From NCBI RefSeq assembly GCF_010093535.1, contig NW_022985186.1:234949-298948 (forward strand): 64,000 nucleotides of DNA. Direction: 5' to 3'. Every line of letters starts with the position of its first letter. Positions within the stretch are counted from its first letter, which is position 1. Of the stretch, positions 1-11,016 are shown piece by piece. Under the pieces are notes generated by a model that ran no database searches, was not told where the DNA came from, and was given only the letters and a program-made list of their open reading frames with translations. The DNA is from Lindgomyces ingoldianus (Eukaryota; Ascomycota; Dothideomycetes; Pleosporales; Lindgomycetaceae). Made by a program: the position numbers and the translations under genes.

Positions 1-133
1 TAAGGTGACAGAGAAATAGCGTTACCGGGGTTTATCCGAAGAAATTCTGACTAACTAGCGCGTCCAAAAGAGGAGATTCTGCTCAACTTTTCGTTCTGCA
101 AACCCGAATATAATAAGCAGAGCAAGCTCTGCT
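1..133 (+). mobile_element. 3' end of an unclassified repeat ending in a stem-loop
   Basis: Positions 39-133 are nearly identical, on the opposite strand, to 46346-46440, the left edge of the large unclassified element that contains the N gap. Both copies end in the same perfect 7-bp stem (GCAGAGC, AA loop, GCTCTGC) followed by T. The copy here is cut by the window edge. It stops abruptly at 133, where sequence of the foldback family begins, so it was probably inserted into that element. No coding potential is visible in the part present. Confidence 0.6.
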
Positions 134-270
134 AATAAGCTATATCTAACATTTTTTTAGCATGTCTAAGCAGTGTTGTTAGAAATGCATTAGTGTAAAA
201 AAAGTAGTTTAGGAGAGTCTTAGTAAAAGTAAGTAACTTAGGTGTGTAAGAACTTGCCTGTGAAGTATGT
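134..270 (+). mobile_element. Right-arm end of a foldback (pogo-derived) element
   Basis: This stretch matches the right ends at 15290-15425 and 59240-59389, including the terminal block that reads through a shared AACTTAGGTGTGTAAG motif to TATGT, followed by TA at 271-272. Only the outer ~137 bp of one arm is present because the insertion at 1-133 interrupts it. C-to-T and G-to-A differences from the other copies fit RIP decay. Confidence 0.65.
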
Positions 271-939
271 TATAAGTTTCTAGAGCATTAAAAGTTAAAA
301 GCGCAGATTACTAAAATTGTGCATTTCGCGACGCTGTGCATTACGCGCTAGAATACGGCATAGAGTAAGTATTACATTTTATTTAGCAGTCTAAAGTGTA
401 AGCTTTACTTTATCTTCTTTTAAAAGTTCTAATTAGTGTTGTTGTTAAGGCATTGTAGTGTTAGGATAGTTTGAGTAGCGTCTTAGCAGAGTAGCCAGAC
501 ACCTGTGTGGCCAGCACACCTGTGAGATATGTTATAAGAATAGAGTTTTCTAGATGCGATCTCTGCTAGCTGCCTGGGGTAACAAATTGCATTGCAGCGA
601 CATGCCTATAACATTCGCGGTACAGTCTCGCAGACCATCGCAACTGTTTAGAACACAGAAAATTTTTTTACTCTAGAGATAGGGTAATGCCGCACTGCGG
701 TAGGGTTAACTGAACAGTAAAAATAAGAAGGGAATTAAGCCACAACGTTAAGGTAAGTAATTGTAATTTTGTTGGCGCGATAGTGCGCGATGTGTGTTGA
801 GTGTTGTGTCTATGCAGATACAGAGTTGACGGAAGATCCTTTTATAGGAGCGTCTTAGCGGCAATCATGTAATGCACATCTGCCATGTCTCACCGGGTAG
901 AAATTCCGTGCGACAGGAATTCACCATTTATCTTCATCG
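271..939. other. AT-rich intergenic DNA, no gene seen
   Basis: This is moderately AT-rich, RIP-like DNA with no sizeable open frame on either strand that resembles a gene. It lies downstream of the ankyrin gene. No terminal repeats were found here beyond the foldback end to its left. Confidence 0.5.
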
Positions 940-1851
940 TCAATCAATCGACACGTGGCAGCCGTATATCCTCAAAATATCCTTTAGAGCCTCGTCGCTA
1001 TCTGTAGGTAGAAGATCACCTGCCGTTTTCCCCTCGATATTACGAAGGCTAGCGTCTGCCCCGTGCTGTAGCAGCCACTCGACGGTGGCGACCTGCCTAG
1101 ACGCAACTGCGGCATGGAGCGCAGTCCCCGGTGGCCCGTTTATGCCTTCCTGAGTAAAGCATTCGTTAAGGTTGGCCCCGTACTGCAGTAACACCTCAAG
1201 AATATCGATCCGGCCACGATTCGCAGCCACGCGTGTAGCCTCTGAGCCGGTGATAACAGCGCCATGCTCTAGCAGACACTCCACGATTTCACGACAAGCT
1301 TGCCAGCAGGCGACGTACAGAAGATAGCCCGGGGTATCGGGGTGCGTCAGAAGATTCGCATTGGGGTTATATCCGATTCCCATAAGATGTCGTACGAGGC
1401 CGAGGTACTTCTTGCGAGGTATCCGCTCTGAGTTTGGCCCACCCCCGCAGGCGGCTCCTAGGATGCTGCCGCCCAACGGGAGACGTAAAGAGAAGACATC
1501 AGGCTCAACGGCATGAAATTTGAGCAGAACCTGAAGCGAGTTCTCATGGCTTAGAGCATCGCAGATGATGAGAGGCGTAACTAAGTTCGACACGGCAACG
1601 CCGTGCTGCTGGCCGAACCTGACAAGTAACTCGACCGTGTCGGCATGCCCGGCCCGTGCAGCGGCTTCAAGCATGCGCTGAAGGTTAAACTGCTTCTGGA
1701 GCCTCCCCACATCTGGGTCGATGACGACATATTCGTCGCTTAAAGCTACCTGGGACGTCGCGGGTTGTTGAAGCTCCGAGAGCAGCTGCTTGCACTCGCC
1801 ATTCTTGCAAAGAGTGATCAGGTGTTTGGAAGATGGTGATGATGTAGCCAT
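940..1851 (-). CDS. Ankyrin-repeat protein
   Basis: A single-exon frame of 303 aa from the first in-frame ATG at 1851 (the frame is open further upstream but only from a GTG). Ankyrin-like helices are visible twice. An N-terminal unit with a LEAAARAGHADTVELLV segment lies around residues 60-80. Two good C-terminal repeats follow: one around residues 205-230 (VAANRGRIDILEVLLQYGA) and one around 240-275 (GTALHAAVASRQVATVEWLL, ending HGADASLRN). The middle third is degenerate. Ankyrin repeats bind proteins; no enzymatic domain is attached, so the partner is unknown. There is no signal peptide or membrane segment, so a cytosolic or nuclear location is likely. Codon use and GC are normal, unlike the flanking RIP-degraded DNA. 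An intron near the N-terminus cannot be excluded. Confidence 0.75.
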   Translation of the reverse strand: MATSSPSSKHLITLCKNGECKQLLSELQQPATSQVALSDEYVVIDPDVGRLQKQFNLQRMLEAAARAGHADTVELLVRFGQQHGVAVSNLVTPLIICDALSHENSLQVLLKFHAVEPDVFSLRLPLGGSILGAACGGGPNSERIPRKKYLGLVRHLMGIGYNPNANLLTHPDTPGYLLYVACWQACREIVECLLEHGAVITGSEATRVAANRGRIDILEVLLQYGANLNECFTQEGINGPPGTALHAAVASRQVATVEWLLQHGADASLRNIEGKTAGDLLPTDSDEALKDILRIYGCHVSID

Positions 1852-2346
1852 GGCTTGGTCGGCGTGTTGTTTCAAGCTTTGAACCTGGTGGCGACGGAGA
1901 TCAAGACTAAAGAGCACAGAAGAAACTGACTAGCGGTATGGCGACACGTTAGACTGATGGCGTAAAGGCCTGAAAGGCCAAAGGAGACTTACGTCTTATA
2001 TCTCTCTTAGTTTTAAGGCAAGGCAGGAATAGGGCAAGGCAGCAAGGCAAGAATAAGGCAGGGCGGGAATGCTGTGCCGCGGTTTGTCAAGTTGCAACAC
2101 GTCATGGTCAACCCATGTACTGAGTAATGCTGTGCCACAGCTTTCTATGTATAGAAGTCACAACGCGTCTCATGTTCGCACTGAGCAGTGACCGAGCCTA
2201 AATTCAAAATTCAAACTTAAACAACAACTACGCTGATCTGCACCCTAAGTATACATACACCAGCCTTTCACCTGTGACTGACCTCAACGGCATACCACAA
2301 ATCCTGCTTGATACCATTTCTGCAACTCCTACAGAAGCGCACTCCT
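1852..2346. other. Intergenic, with AAGGC-rich simple sequence
   Basis: This spacer holds the upstream region of the ankyrin gene and the 3' flank of the secreted-protein gene, both on the minus strand. Around 2014-2075 there is a purine-rich imperfect repeat of AAGGCA(GGG) units, which may be a promoter-proximal simple sequence. No gene is evident. Confidence 0.45.
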
Positions 2347-3246
2347 CTAGCACGAGCCAGCCTGACCCGTCCCCGGCCTAGCAGGAGTGGGAATAACACC
2401 GGCTTTATCCGCCGGGGTCTTCGCGTCATCTTTCAACTTGGTGATAGTCCCGGCTCTCCACATGTTCGGCAACTCATGTTCTGTCCAGAAGCTGCCTGTC
2501 GGAGCTATTGCAAAGTTAAAAACCGTTCTGAAGAGCCCTCGATTTAGGGAAGACATACCGTTATCATGGTTGAAAACCAGTGGGTCTTTCGAGTAAAGGA
2601 CTAATGCTTTGGAGCACGCAATGTTTACATCCTTGTCTAGCTGCATGGCGACCCCGCCGAACGCGTCCGCGAATTTTTTATTGAAAATACCCCAGTAGTA
2701 ATTGTATCCGTTTGCCTTCGCGAAGTCGGCGGCTTTCGTCTGGAAATCCTGGCCAGCCCAGAAGACAATCTTGCTTCTGTCGACACCTGATTCCTTGTGG
2801 AGCCATAAGTAGACCTGCTTCCAATCCGCGGCGTCGTCTGGCACCCGGTCTGCACGCTTGTCGAGACTCCTAGCCGCAACTACACCGCACGGATTGTCAT
2901 CACTAACGGCAGCCGGGTCTTCTTTGACACTGACCTTTCCACCTCCGGGGTGTGGCGGTTCCTGTGGTTTTGGCACCCCGGGGGTAATTGGTTTTGGTGC
3001 AACCGGAACCCCTGGCTTAGGCACCACTGGCTTAGGCACCACTGGCTTGGGGAGAATGACGGGAATTCCAGGGTCAGCATCTCGGAGTATCAGAGCCCTC
3101 CTGGAGCATTTTCCATCCGCACCTAACACATATAAGAATATTGCCTATGCAGATTACAGTTCAACTTTACATGGGGCAGCAGATGTTCTCAATGGCATGC
3201 CAATTGAGGCAGCCATAAGCAGTACATGCGACCATTGAATGCGCAT
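2347..3246 (-). CDS. Secreted protein with Pro-rich repeat and Kex2-like site
   Basis: Two exons on the minus strand: 3171-3246 and 2347-3122, joined across a 48-nt GT..AG intron (3123-3170) that splits a Cys codon and keeps the frame; the product is 283 aa. Exon 1 alone encodes a convincing signal peptide (hydrophobic core HVLLMAASIGM, cleavage near residue 24 after SAA). Residues ~46-85 are a Pro/Lys/Val repeat of VVPKP-type units. A dibasic LDKR at ~115 looks like a Kex2 site. The remaining ~168 residues are rich in Trp, Tyr, Phe and Lys and resemble no family I can name. Five Cys are seen (26, 31, 104, 195 and the last residue). Secretion is supported by the sequence; a host-interaction role is only suggested by size, processing site and repeat-rich surroundings. 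A TATATA stretch lies about 140 bp upstream. Confidence 0.75.
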
Positions 3247-4001
3247 GATGACGATCGGGGTATTCCGAGGGTTTGCTTCCAAAGGGAGAAAGAGCGCACG
3301 TAGGTGATGAGACGAAAAGTTTGCTTGTACTCGGGCACTTTGTTTGCGTTCTGTTTTGCCAGAAACAAAGGTCAACGCGAGTGTTTTTATATATATTCGG
3401 CTACATGACACCATTATCTGTCCTCTGTGATAAATGTCATGAGAAGAGCAATTCAAAGCCGTGCCCATATCCTCAAACTTGTAATTCCTAGAGGATGGCT
3501 ATAGATGAATATTCCTAGAACGCCGGTGTGGTGTGATTAGAATAATCTATGCCACTTCCCGTCCCACTCCAGTGAAACGCTACGCCACATGGCGGTCAGA
3601 TGACCTCTCCCACACAAAACTCTACCGTGGGTAATGCATTATATCAAACCTGTCCTTTCTCCTCGACTCTGAGCCACAGATTACAGGAGAGATTGCATCT
3701 TTCCAAGACAGACAAAATCGTGATGAAGCTGAACACTGCCTTGACTATTTAGTAGACCTAGCCTCTATTAGCTCCATTCTTCGTCGGAAAATAGATATGA
3801 GATATGTGCTCTTTGTAGAGACCTCTACGTGGTTTTGAGATTCGGTGTATCGGGAGGCAGACTACCTTCACAATCTATCACCCGCAAACAGCTTGCACCA
3901 TGAAAGGTTTCCCAAAGCAACCTGCTCGTACTGCAGCTCTTTGCTCAAAGTCATTTTTTCTATCGCCGAATCGCCACTAGTTAATCGAATGGTCTATAGC
4001 C
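3247..4001. other. Intergenic; promoter side of the secreted-protein gene
   Basis: Mixed-composition DNA with short frames only. A TATATATA run near 3388 would serve the minus-strand secreted-protein gene. The right end runs into the 5' flank of the broken paralogue at 4002. I see no complete gene. Confidence 0.4.
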
Positions 4002-4222
4002 ATAGCAGCGAACGTTATTCTCAACACTAGGTCTATTGCCGCTGCACTCCTTCTACCCGCTTTTATTTCAAAGCCTACGGATCCAATGAAACAAACGTCG
4101 ATTGCTATAGGCCTAAGTAGTGGAGGGAGTGTTCTACTCGTCGCCTTCTGGGATGATAACGGAAGCCGCATCACTCAACTCAAAAGGGGTGCTAGCCGTC
4201 ATATTTGTAAAGGCGACAGTCA
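4002..4222 (+). pseudogene. Start-less fragment of a paralogue of the 11017 gene
   Basis: Read in one frame, this stretch gives about 73 codons that align without gaps to the first ~75 residues of the intact gene at 11017-12231. Shared segments include KPTDPMKQTSIAIG, SGGS and HICKG. The position of the start codon reads ATA instead of ATG, and no in-frame ATG lies close upstream. Similarity stops shortly after the HICKG motif, and no counterpart to the remaining ~330 residues was found downstream to 4685. This is therefore a truncated duplicate with a lost start. It lies about 7 kb from the intact copy, with the hAT element in between. Confidence 0.8.
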
Positions 4223-4685
4223 CGGGATTATCCAGCGAAGCAGTAAATTTCGTTAGTTGACAGATCAGGGGTAGCTACCGATGACCTCGTTCCCTGGAAG
4301 CGTCTTTTCTTTTTTCGGTTCAGTAATCCTATGTTTATGAGAGAGGTGCGCCCGAAGCCCTCGTGTCTGCTGTTCTCAGCGTCACAGTATTGCAAATACA
4401 TATTTTGACAGAGCCTGTTGAAACTGCCATTCTACGTGGGAACTCAACGTCAAGCTGCTCAGGCACCATCTGCTGGGAGAGCAACAACCATGCAGAACCC
4501 TGCCCACTATATGGCACCTTGTCCGTGCGACTTTATAGCTACACTGCCATACATATACTGGCCGGCGATTCCTTGTGTCGTACATCTGTAATCTTACTTA
4601 CGTCTAATTTACCCGGGAACGTCAATATATTGACAGCAATCCTCATGATTCCTGCGCAAAGGATCCGAACAACGAATATAGATTT
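4223..4685. other. Flank of the hAT insertion, no intact gene
   Basis: Normal-composition DNA between the broken paralogue and the transposon. A plus-strand frame at 4363-4704 has no recognisable features and runs into the transposon end. On the minus strand, 4622-4677 continues the frame seen at 9918-10190 once the transposon and one target duplicate are removed (see that entry). Confidence 0.4.
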
Positions 4686-6459
4686 CAGTGTGTCCAACCG
4701 TTAGTTACGGAGCCTTTTGGAGGCTGTATAGTACAGTTACGGAAGAGGAGGCTGTTACTAACTAACTGTACAGAGAAGATGACGTTAGTGTATAGTTAGG
4801 ATACAGTAACTAAAGTATATTAAAGTATTATAAAGTAATTACGCTAAAGCTAAAGACTATACCTAATTAGAAAGTTATAATACCTCTTATAAGATCTACT
4901 GTTATTAATCTTACTATTTTAATGTACTCTATAAGCTTAGTTAGCTTACTAGTAATAGTGTTATTATATAACTAATTTTTTTATAGTTAAAAAGCCTTTA
5001 TTATTAACACTAATAGTTAATTTTTTTTTATTATAATAGTCTTCTTAGCCTATAAAAAGCACTACTTATACTTACATAAAGTTACTAAAATTAATAAGAA
5101 ATTAAGAGTAATTTTATAAAAAATAAAGTAGTAAAGTTAACTTTACTACTACTACTACTTAAGCAGCTAAGTAAGTAGCTAATTTTTAGTGTACTTATTT
5201 TCTACTAAAAAATTAAAGTAAAAGTTTAACTTATTAACTTTCTACCTTCTTTTTAAGCTATAACTTTTGTTATTATAAAGAATAGTAAGGTTAACTAAAA
5301 GGGCCTTCTTAAGGCGCTTATTATGTAAGTTACTATAAGCTACTAAAAGCTTTTTTTATAATATCTTTAGTAATACTGCTTTTTTTTTTCTTTTTCTTCT
5401 TAAAGGTTTTTAAGTAGTGTGTATAAATCTTTTAAATAAATAACTTTATATGCTTATACTAAGATAAGTAGTGTTTCTAGTAGTCTTTAAACTAAAAAAG
5501 GTAAAAAGATAAGTTAAAAATAGTTACTACATAGTAGTAAAAGATCTCTAGCTTTAAAACAAACGTTTTTTAGTACATAGTAAGCTTCTTAATGCTAAAG
5601 GCAACGCTGTTTTTAAAGTAGTTACTATAGTGCTTATAAAATAAGCGCTTTCTTTATACTCTAAGCTTATTATTAATTACCTATAAGTATATAATTATTT
5701 ACTATAAGCTACTATAGCCTAATTTACTAGTGCTGCCTTTAAAGTGTTTAGTTATTTTATAAAAGATCTTTAAAAAGTTTTTTATGCGCTTTACTTTTAC
5801 TTATTTATTATTAGTAAAGCTGTTAAGTAGAGAATTATAACTATTATTTTTAATATTATTATTAACCTTGTTAGTAAGGCCTATGTTATAGCGCTTAAAT
5901 TAGATAAAGCACTAAATAGGCTTTTTAAGTTTAAAATAACATAGAATTATAAGATAAATAAAATACTATTAATAAAGCTTAAATTAATTTTAAAAAGCTA
6001 TATTAGCTAGCTTTTATTTTTATAAGCTTATATTATTACTATAAATAACTGCCTTAATAATAATTTAAATAGTATAGCTAGCGCAGTGTACTTAGTTATT
6101 GCTACTAAAGTTAAGGTTTATGTGGAAGTTAAAATAATTAATAAGCTAAATATTATTATTTAACATATTATTTACTATAAAGCAGTAGAATTTTAACTTA
6201 ATATTATACTTCTAAAGAACCTTAATAATAGTACATGCTTAATTTATGCTAGTCTTGTTACTATATAAGTTTTTAAAGCTAATAAGTAGGTCTTATAGCT
6301 AGGTGTTAGCATCTATGTACGCATTTATAAGCTGTATAAGCTAAGTTTAATAGAGCTTACTTACTAATAAAATTTGTAATAACTTTTAGCATTAAAAAGT
6401 AGTTAAAACTACTTTACTTATCTAAGCTTAACATAATTTTACTATAAGCTTTATATAAT

Positions 6460-6880
6460 TGTCAGATTTGCGCACCTACTGTCAAGACAGGAGGAACGCT
6501 TGACGAAAGCTGCTACATAGTACGAGCAATAAGCTCGAACAGTATGTTGCTGTAAATTGCAGCATTTTGCAGCATGTTGCAGCAAATTGCAGCATTTTGC
6601 AGCATGTTGCAGCAGTTTGCAGCAAATTGCAGCAAATTGCAGCATGTTGCAGCAGTTTGCAGCAAATTGCAGAAAATTGCAGCATTTTGCAAGCTGGTCG
6701 CGCATAGGGCAAGTGCGCGAGGGACTCGGATCGGCAAAACAAAAAGCCGAGCAACACGAGTAGAGCAGAAAAAGGATCGATAAATCAACACAATCAATAC
6801 AATCAATAAATCATCCCATACATCATATCCAAACCCATCATTCATCTCAGGAAGCCTAGAAACAGTGCTTCAATCTGACA
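6460..6880. mobile_element. Solo LTR (421 bp) inside the hAT element
   Basis: The sequence begins TGTCAGATT and ends AATCTGACA (TG..CA with short inverted ends) and is flanked by the 5-bp direct repeat ATAAT (6455-6459 and 6881-6885), as expected for a solo LTR. It is strikingly GC-balanced within a RIP-degraded host, so it inserted after most RIP or escaped it. Its last ~55 bp match 47201-47256, a RIP-altered copy of the same end lying directly after the N gap. It carries the 10-bp minisatellite listed separately. Confidence 0.65.
6559..6690 (+). repeat. 10-bp minisatellite GCAGCAAATT, ~13 units
   Basis: About 13 consecutive 10-bp units of the form GCAGCWNNTT (variants GCAGCATTTT, GCAGCATGTT, GCAGCAGTTT, GCAGCAAATT) with no phase break. 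It is inside the solo LTR. Translations of it are Gln/Cys/Leu-rich artefacts, not proteins. The same unit occurs on the opposite strand at 47511-47685. Confidence 0.85.
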
Positions 6881-7404
6881 ATAATATAGTTTAAATTTTC
6901 TCTTTTTACTTTATAAAACTATTATAAAGATATTATAATAGTATAGTTAAAAAAGTAAGAAAAGTGTTAAAAAAATTAAGTTAATTTTAAGTAATAAAAC
7001 TTTAATATTTAGCTAAAGTTAATTACTATAGTAACTAATTAGATATAACTACCTAGTTAATAAACACCTGCGCTAGAGCACTCTTCTGCTACAGTGTATA
7101 AGCTACTTGCTGCCTTGCTCCTACTACCTCTACTGCTACTATAAAGGGATTTAAAGGCCTTTAAGAGCTATTTAGTAGTACACTAATGTTAGCATTAATT
7201 CTATAAACTACTTTAAGATGCCTTACTATATAAATGTTACTATTAATAAGTTTAGCTACTTTTTAAACACTAGCTTTATAGTAAGCTTAATAAAGCTATA
7301 GCTACTTCTTCTTACTTACTTTAGTAACATGCTACAGATTTACACTATATTTTTACATAAATAACACTTTTTAGTGCCTAAAAAGTTATAACTTATGCTT
7401 TATA

Positions 7405-9254
7405 ACGTATTCCACCACTGAACCCGCCAAACCACTGAACCTGACAAAATCTCTTGGCATTGCAAACACTACATACAAGACGCGATGTCTAAACAACACA
7501 AGACTATACTAACTTAGCAAGAAGGCAGAATTATCCTTGCGCTCTAGGCCTACTGCTTACACTAATTTAAACGCGTATAATAAGCTATAGTAGCTTTTAA
7601 TGTGCCTTATTAGCAGCTTACTACTTAGCTTAATAGAATTATGTTTTAACCTACTATACAACTAAATTACTAGAAACTTACTGCAACTAAAAAGTAAATA
7701 ATTATATAATATATTCTTAACCTTAATTTATAAGGATTTGCGCCCTAGCTGTGTAAAGTAGTAGATATAGTAAACAAACTATTAGCTGCGCGTAGTAGAA
7801 CACTAGTAAAGATAAACTAGCCTACACAGTTTATGTCTTATACAGAAAAGCTTAAAATAGCGTTTAATTAAGTAAAAGACTACTAGAGAATACTTTAAAA
7901 AGACTTAAAGTTAATTATAAAGTAGTTTAAGCTTATATAAAACATAATAGTAAAATATAGTGTTTATAATAATAATATTTATAACTTTAACAAGACTAGC
8001 TTCTAGATAGGCATAATTAGCACTATAAAAGTTATTATAAGTTTAGAAAGACATATAAGGCTTATTTTTATATAGCTAGGTAACTAGAAATAGGTTACTA
8101 TAATCTAGAGCATCTGCGCTGCTAGCTACACTACCCTACTATTTATTATTTACAAAGGACGCGTCTACATCTCTACCTAGTATAAAAAGATGTTAATACT
8201 ATGTAATTAAAAGCTATTAGTTTTTAAAAATAGCTAAATAAATAACACACTTAGTCTTAAGTAGTTAAAGCACTTTAATAAGTATATAAAGATGTGTTAG
8301 GTAGAGGTATATAGGCTGCTTATACTAGATAGCTATAAGAGCTACCTAAACTAAAATTTTAAAGATTATTACTTTATATAAAAAATTCTTATGCTCTATA
8401 TGCCTGCGCATTTATTGCATATTCTCTAGCTACTTAACATAGTGTGCTTTTTACTATTAAAGCTTAAGTACTTTTAGTGTATATAAGACTTAGCACGCTA
8501 ACATGTATAGTATGTTAACAAAAAATGCTTTTTTCTAGCCTTTAAAAACACGTTTTTAAACATTTTTATGTATAATAACTATAAAAAGGCCTTTAAGGCA
8601 TCTAGACTAGTTTCTATTAACACATAAGTAGTCCTTAATTATCTTAACATGCAGCTGTGTACCTTACTACTAGAACCTCTACTAGAAACACTATAGTAAT
8701 TAAAGACCTTAAGTAATTTATATAAATTTAGATTATAATTAAAGCTTATATATAATTTCTTTATATAATTACTAATAACAGCATAAGAAAGCTTTTTATA
8801 GCTTATAAAAAAAGCTAAAGAGATGCTACATAGAAATATACTTATAAAGGCGCGTGTATAAGAGCTTAAAAAGTAATTAGTAGACATAACTAAGCGTAAG
8901 GGGCGTAAAAGAAAGTAGATCTAGTAAGGTAGCATAATAGAGTATAGAACTGCAGCAGCGCAGGTAGCTGCTAAGGCGTCTATAGTAGCTTAGTAGTTAA
9001 AGAAGGCTTGTAGTGGTAGTAATTAAGAAAGAGCCTAACTAGCTCTGCAGCGCTGTGGGAACTATAGGGAGACTAGGCACAACGCTTATACATGCAAAAA
9101 GGATAAAGAAGAAGCACTAGAATTAGATGCAGGCATGTTGTACATAAGTTCTCTATTTAGTTATAAATAAAATTAGAGTTTTATATGTAGTGTTTACAAT
9201 GCCAAGAGATTTTGTCAGGTTCAGTGGTTTGGCAGGTTCAGTGGTGGAATACGT
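7405..9254 (+). mobile_element. Pogo/Fot1-type transposon nested in the hAT element
   Basis: A 1,850-bp element with TIRs of about 60 bp (ACGTATTCCACCACTGAACC at the left, its reverse complement at the right) and TA on each side (7403-7404, 9255-9256). Each TIR contains the subrepeat CCACTGAACC twice. Size, TA target and ends fit fungal Tc1/mariner elements of the pogo/Fot1 branch. A relic transposase frame begins at ATG 7485 on the plus strand (MSKQHKTILT, then a stop where Gln is expected, then QEGRI). In-frame CAG/CAA-to-TAG/TAA changes show RIP inactivation. Non-functional. Confidence 0.85.
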
Positions 9255-9917
9255 TATAATATTTTAGCTAATTTACACTTAATTTAACACTAGAACACTT
9301 TATATTATTTTAGTTAATTTTAAAAGTAATTTTAATATTATAGTAAGCATTATTTAAGTGCTCTTTAGCCTAGGTATTTTATATATGCTTTAAAAAAGTT
9401 ACTTTACGCAAGGATAGCATAGATAGGCTAGGTAAAGCTATATAGGCCTTCTCTAAGTGTTAGAATAAAGCAGCATAATATATTTAAGTAGTAGAACAGC
9501 TAGATAAGGCATGTAAAAATAAAGCTTATAAAGATAAAGCTTATAAAAATAAGGCCTATAAAGTAGTAACACACTAAAATAACTATGTTATTAATTAAAA
9601 TAAAAATTAAAACATGATAATAAGTAAAAAAATAATATAAATAGCATAGTTACTAAATTTATTAAAAAATTACTAATAAAATAAGTAATAATAGTATTCT
9701 CTGCATTAATCTTTAAATATAAGCCCTTTAGCCCTTAGTAACCTGCCTTTAACTGCCTAAAACTACTAAAAATTCTATATAACTACTGTAAACAGTTAGT
9801 ACAGCAGCCTTATGTATAGTACAGTATACTAAGTAGATGCCCTGTACGTACGTACGTGACCAAAATCAGTGTACTGCAGTACTGTACTATTAGGTGTACT
9901 AACGGTTGGACACACTG

Positions 9918-10190
9918 ATAGATTTTCCTTTTAGCAAGATCGCAGAAAATGGGCTCGCCAACCTGCGGGAAGCCATTGATAGGTGGACCCCCAATATAAT
10001 TAAAAGACTTGGGATAGAGGGAGAGGCAGAATTTCCCAATGGTGTGCGAATTATAGCAGCCAGAAGAAGGCCCTGCCGCCACTAAACGAGATTTGTTTGC
10101 AGTAGAAGAGAAATTAGTCAGAGAGTAAGATAAATCCCTTATATGTAAGAAGAGATTAAATTGGATTTTGATAGGATAGAACAGTGTTTG
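9918..10190 (-). pseudogene. Reading frame probably interrupted by the hAT insertion
   Basis: The minus strand is open from about 10190 to the transposon, with normal composition and a plausible peptide that includes FCLSLYPKSFNYIGGPP and VGEPIFCDLAKRKIY. It has no ATG. If the transposon and one copy of the 8-bp duplicate are removed, the frame continues in register for about 18 more codons (IRCSDPLRRNHEDCCQYIDV) on the other side, 4622-4677, before a stop. That continuity suggests the transposon landed in a coding exon. The protein is not recognised, and chance is possible for so short a frame. Confidence 0.35.
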
Positions 10191-11016
10191 TTACAGACTT
10201 TTATCAACTTATTGTAGAGCAATCCCCATATCTGTCCTATGAAATCAGTGTCCTGGAAGGGACATCAAAACGGATGCTTCGCCAACAATCCCCAGATTTG
10301 CAGTCCCAAAACGCCCATACAGATTGGAATATCCCTCCCGGAATTTATTAAATGTCCTCATGTATTCTCATAGCACAGCAAAGGTTTCGTCACAGAATTG
10401 TCGTTTGTTCACGTGACCACGAGCCGTCTGTCTCGTCAGGGGTTTAAGACCCATCACCCCATCCAACGCTCCCTCCTCCTTCATAAAAAGTCGAGTATGT
10501 TTGCCCGACAGCCTGTTCTGTTTCGTGCCGTCACAGGCTTATTCTATCGTGCGGAAAATCTGGGCCCCAACCACGCCTCATCCAAAAGCTGCGCCAAAAG
10601 CGTAGCATGGCGGATTCCGCCCTTGCAATATTTTGTGGCGAGCATCACGATACTCAAAAGTCGTCCTATTCTTTAGTCCTACGCTACCGTACGTGTCGTT
10701 GCTGGCATCTTCGAAGCCTAGTAATAACTCGAAGGAGCTCAGTTCTGCCTCGACTCATCGCCTTCGACAAATGTCACCTCAATTTGAGGACAGATTGCAA
10801 GACGAAGAGTCACGAGACATGTGTCCCCTAGAAAGAGGCCGACGTGGACAATTGGACGGTGACGATTCAACAGTACAAATACGAGGCTATCGTAGGGTTC
10901 ATTGGTTCTGCATCTCCGCACTCACAACACGTCTATATCATCTACCTTTCAACTATCATAATTAAGACTACCACTTCTCAACCTCCTATCTTAGAACCGG
11001 CAATTTACTTTCAATC
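10191..11016. other. Upstream region of the 404-aa gene
   Basis: Normal-composition DNA with overlapping short frames in several phases (10398-10965), none with a recognisable domain or signal peptide. It probably holds the promoter and 5' leader of the gene at 11017. A pyrimidine-rich stretch ending in CAATCATGG precedes its start codon. No separate gene is supported. Confidence 0.4.

Larger units (their letters stand above)
4686..9917. mobile_element. hAT-type DNA transposon, RIP-degraded, 5.2 kb
   Basis: The ends are perfect inverted repeats of about 20 bp starting CAGTGTGTCCAACCGTTAG (4686 onward, and the reverse complement ending at 9917). The element is flanked by an exact 8-bp duplication, ATAGATTT, at 4678-4685 and 9918-9925. 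An 8-bp TSD with a CAGTG-type terminus is characteristic of the hAT superfamily. The interior is very AT-rich, with stops in all frames, and I could not identify transposase motifs; hAT is assigned from the ends only. The 5.2 kb includes two later insertions: a 421-bp solo LTR at 6460-6880 and a 1.85-kb pogo-type element at 7405-9254. The hAT element itself would have been about 3.0 kb. Confidence 0.8.

Noticed and set aside
6559..6690. CRISPR-like array
   Set aside because: 10-bp units are contiguous with no spacers, and the genome is eukaryotic.
6451..6845. Cys/Leu/Gln-rich frames over the 10-bp repeat
   Set aside because: They are translations of the minisatellite in several frames and both strands; no start context or domain.
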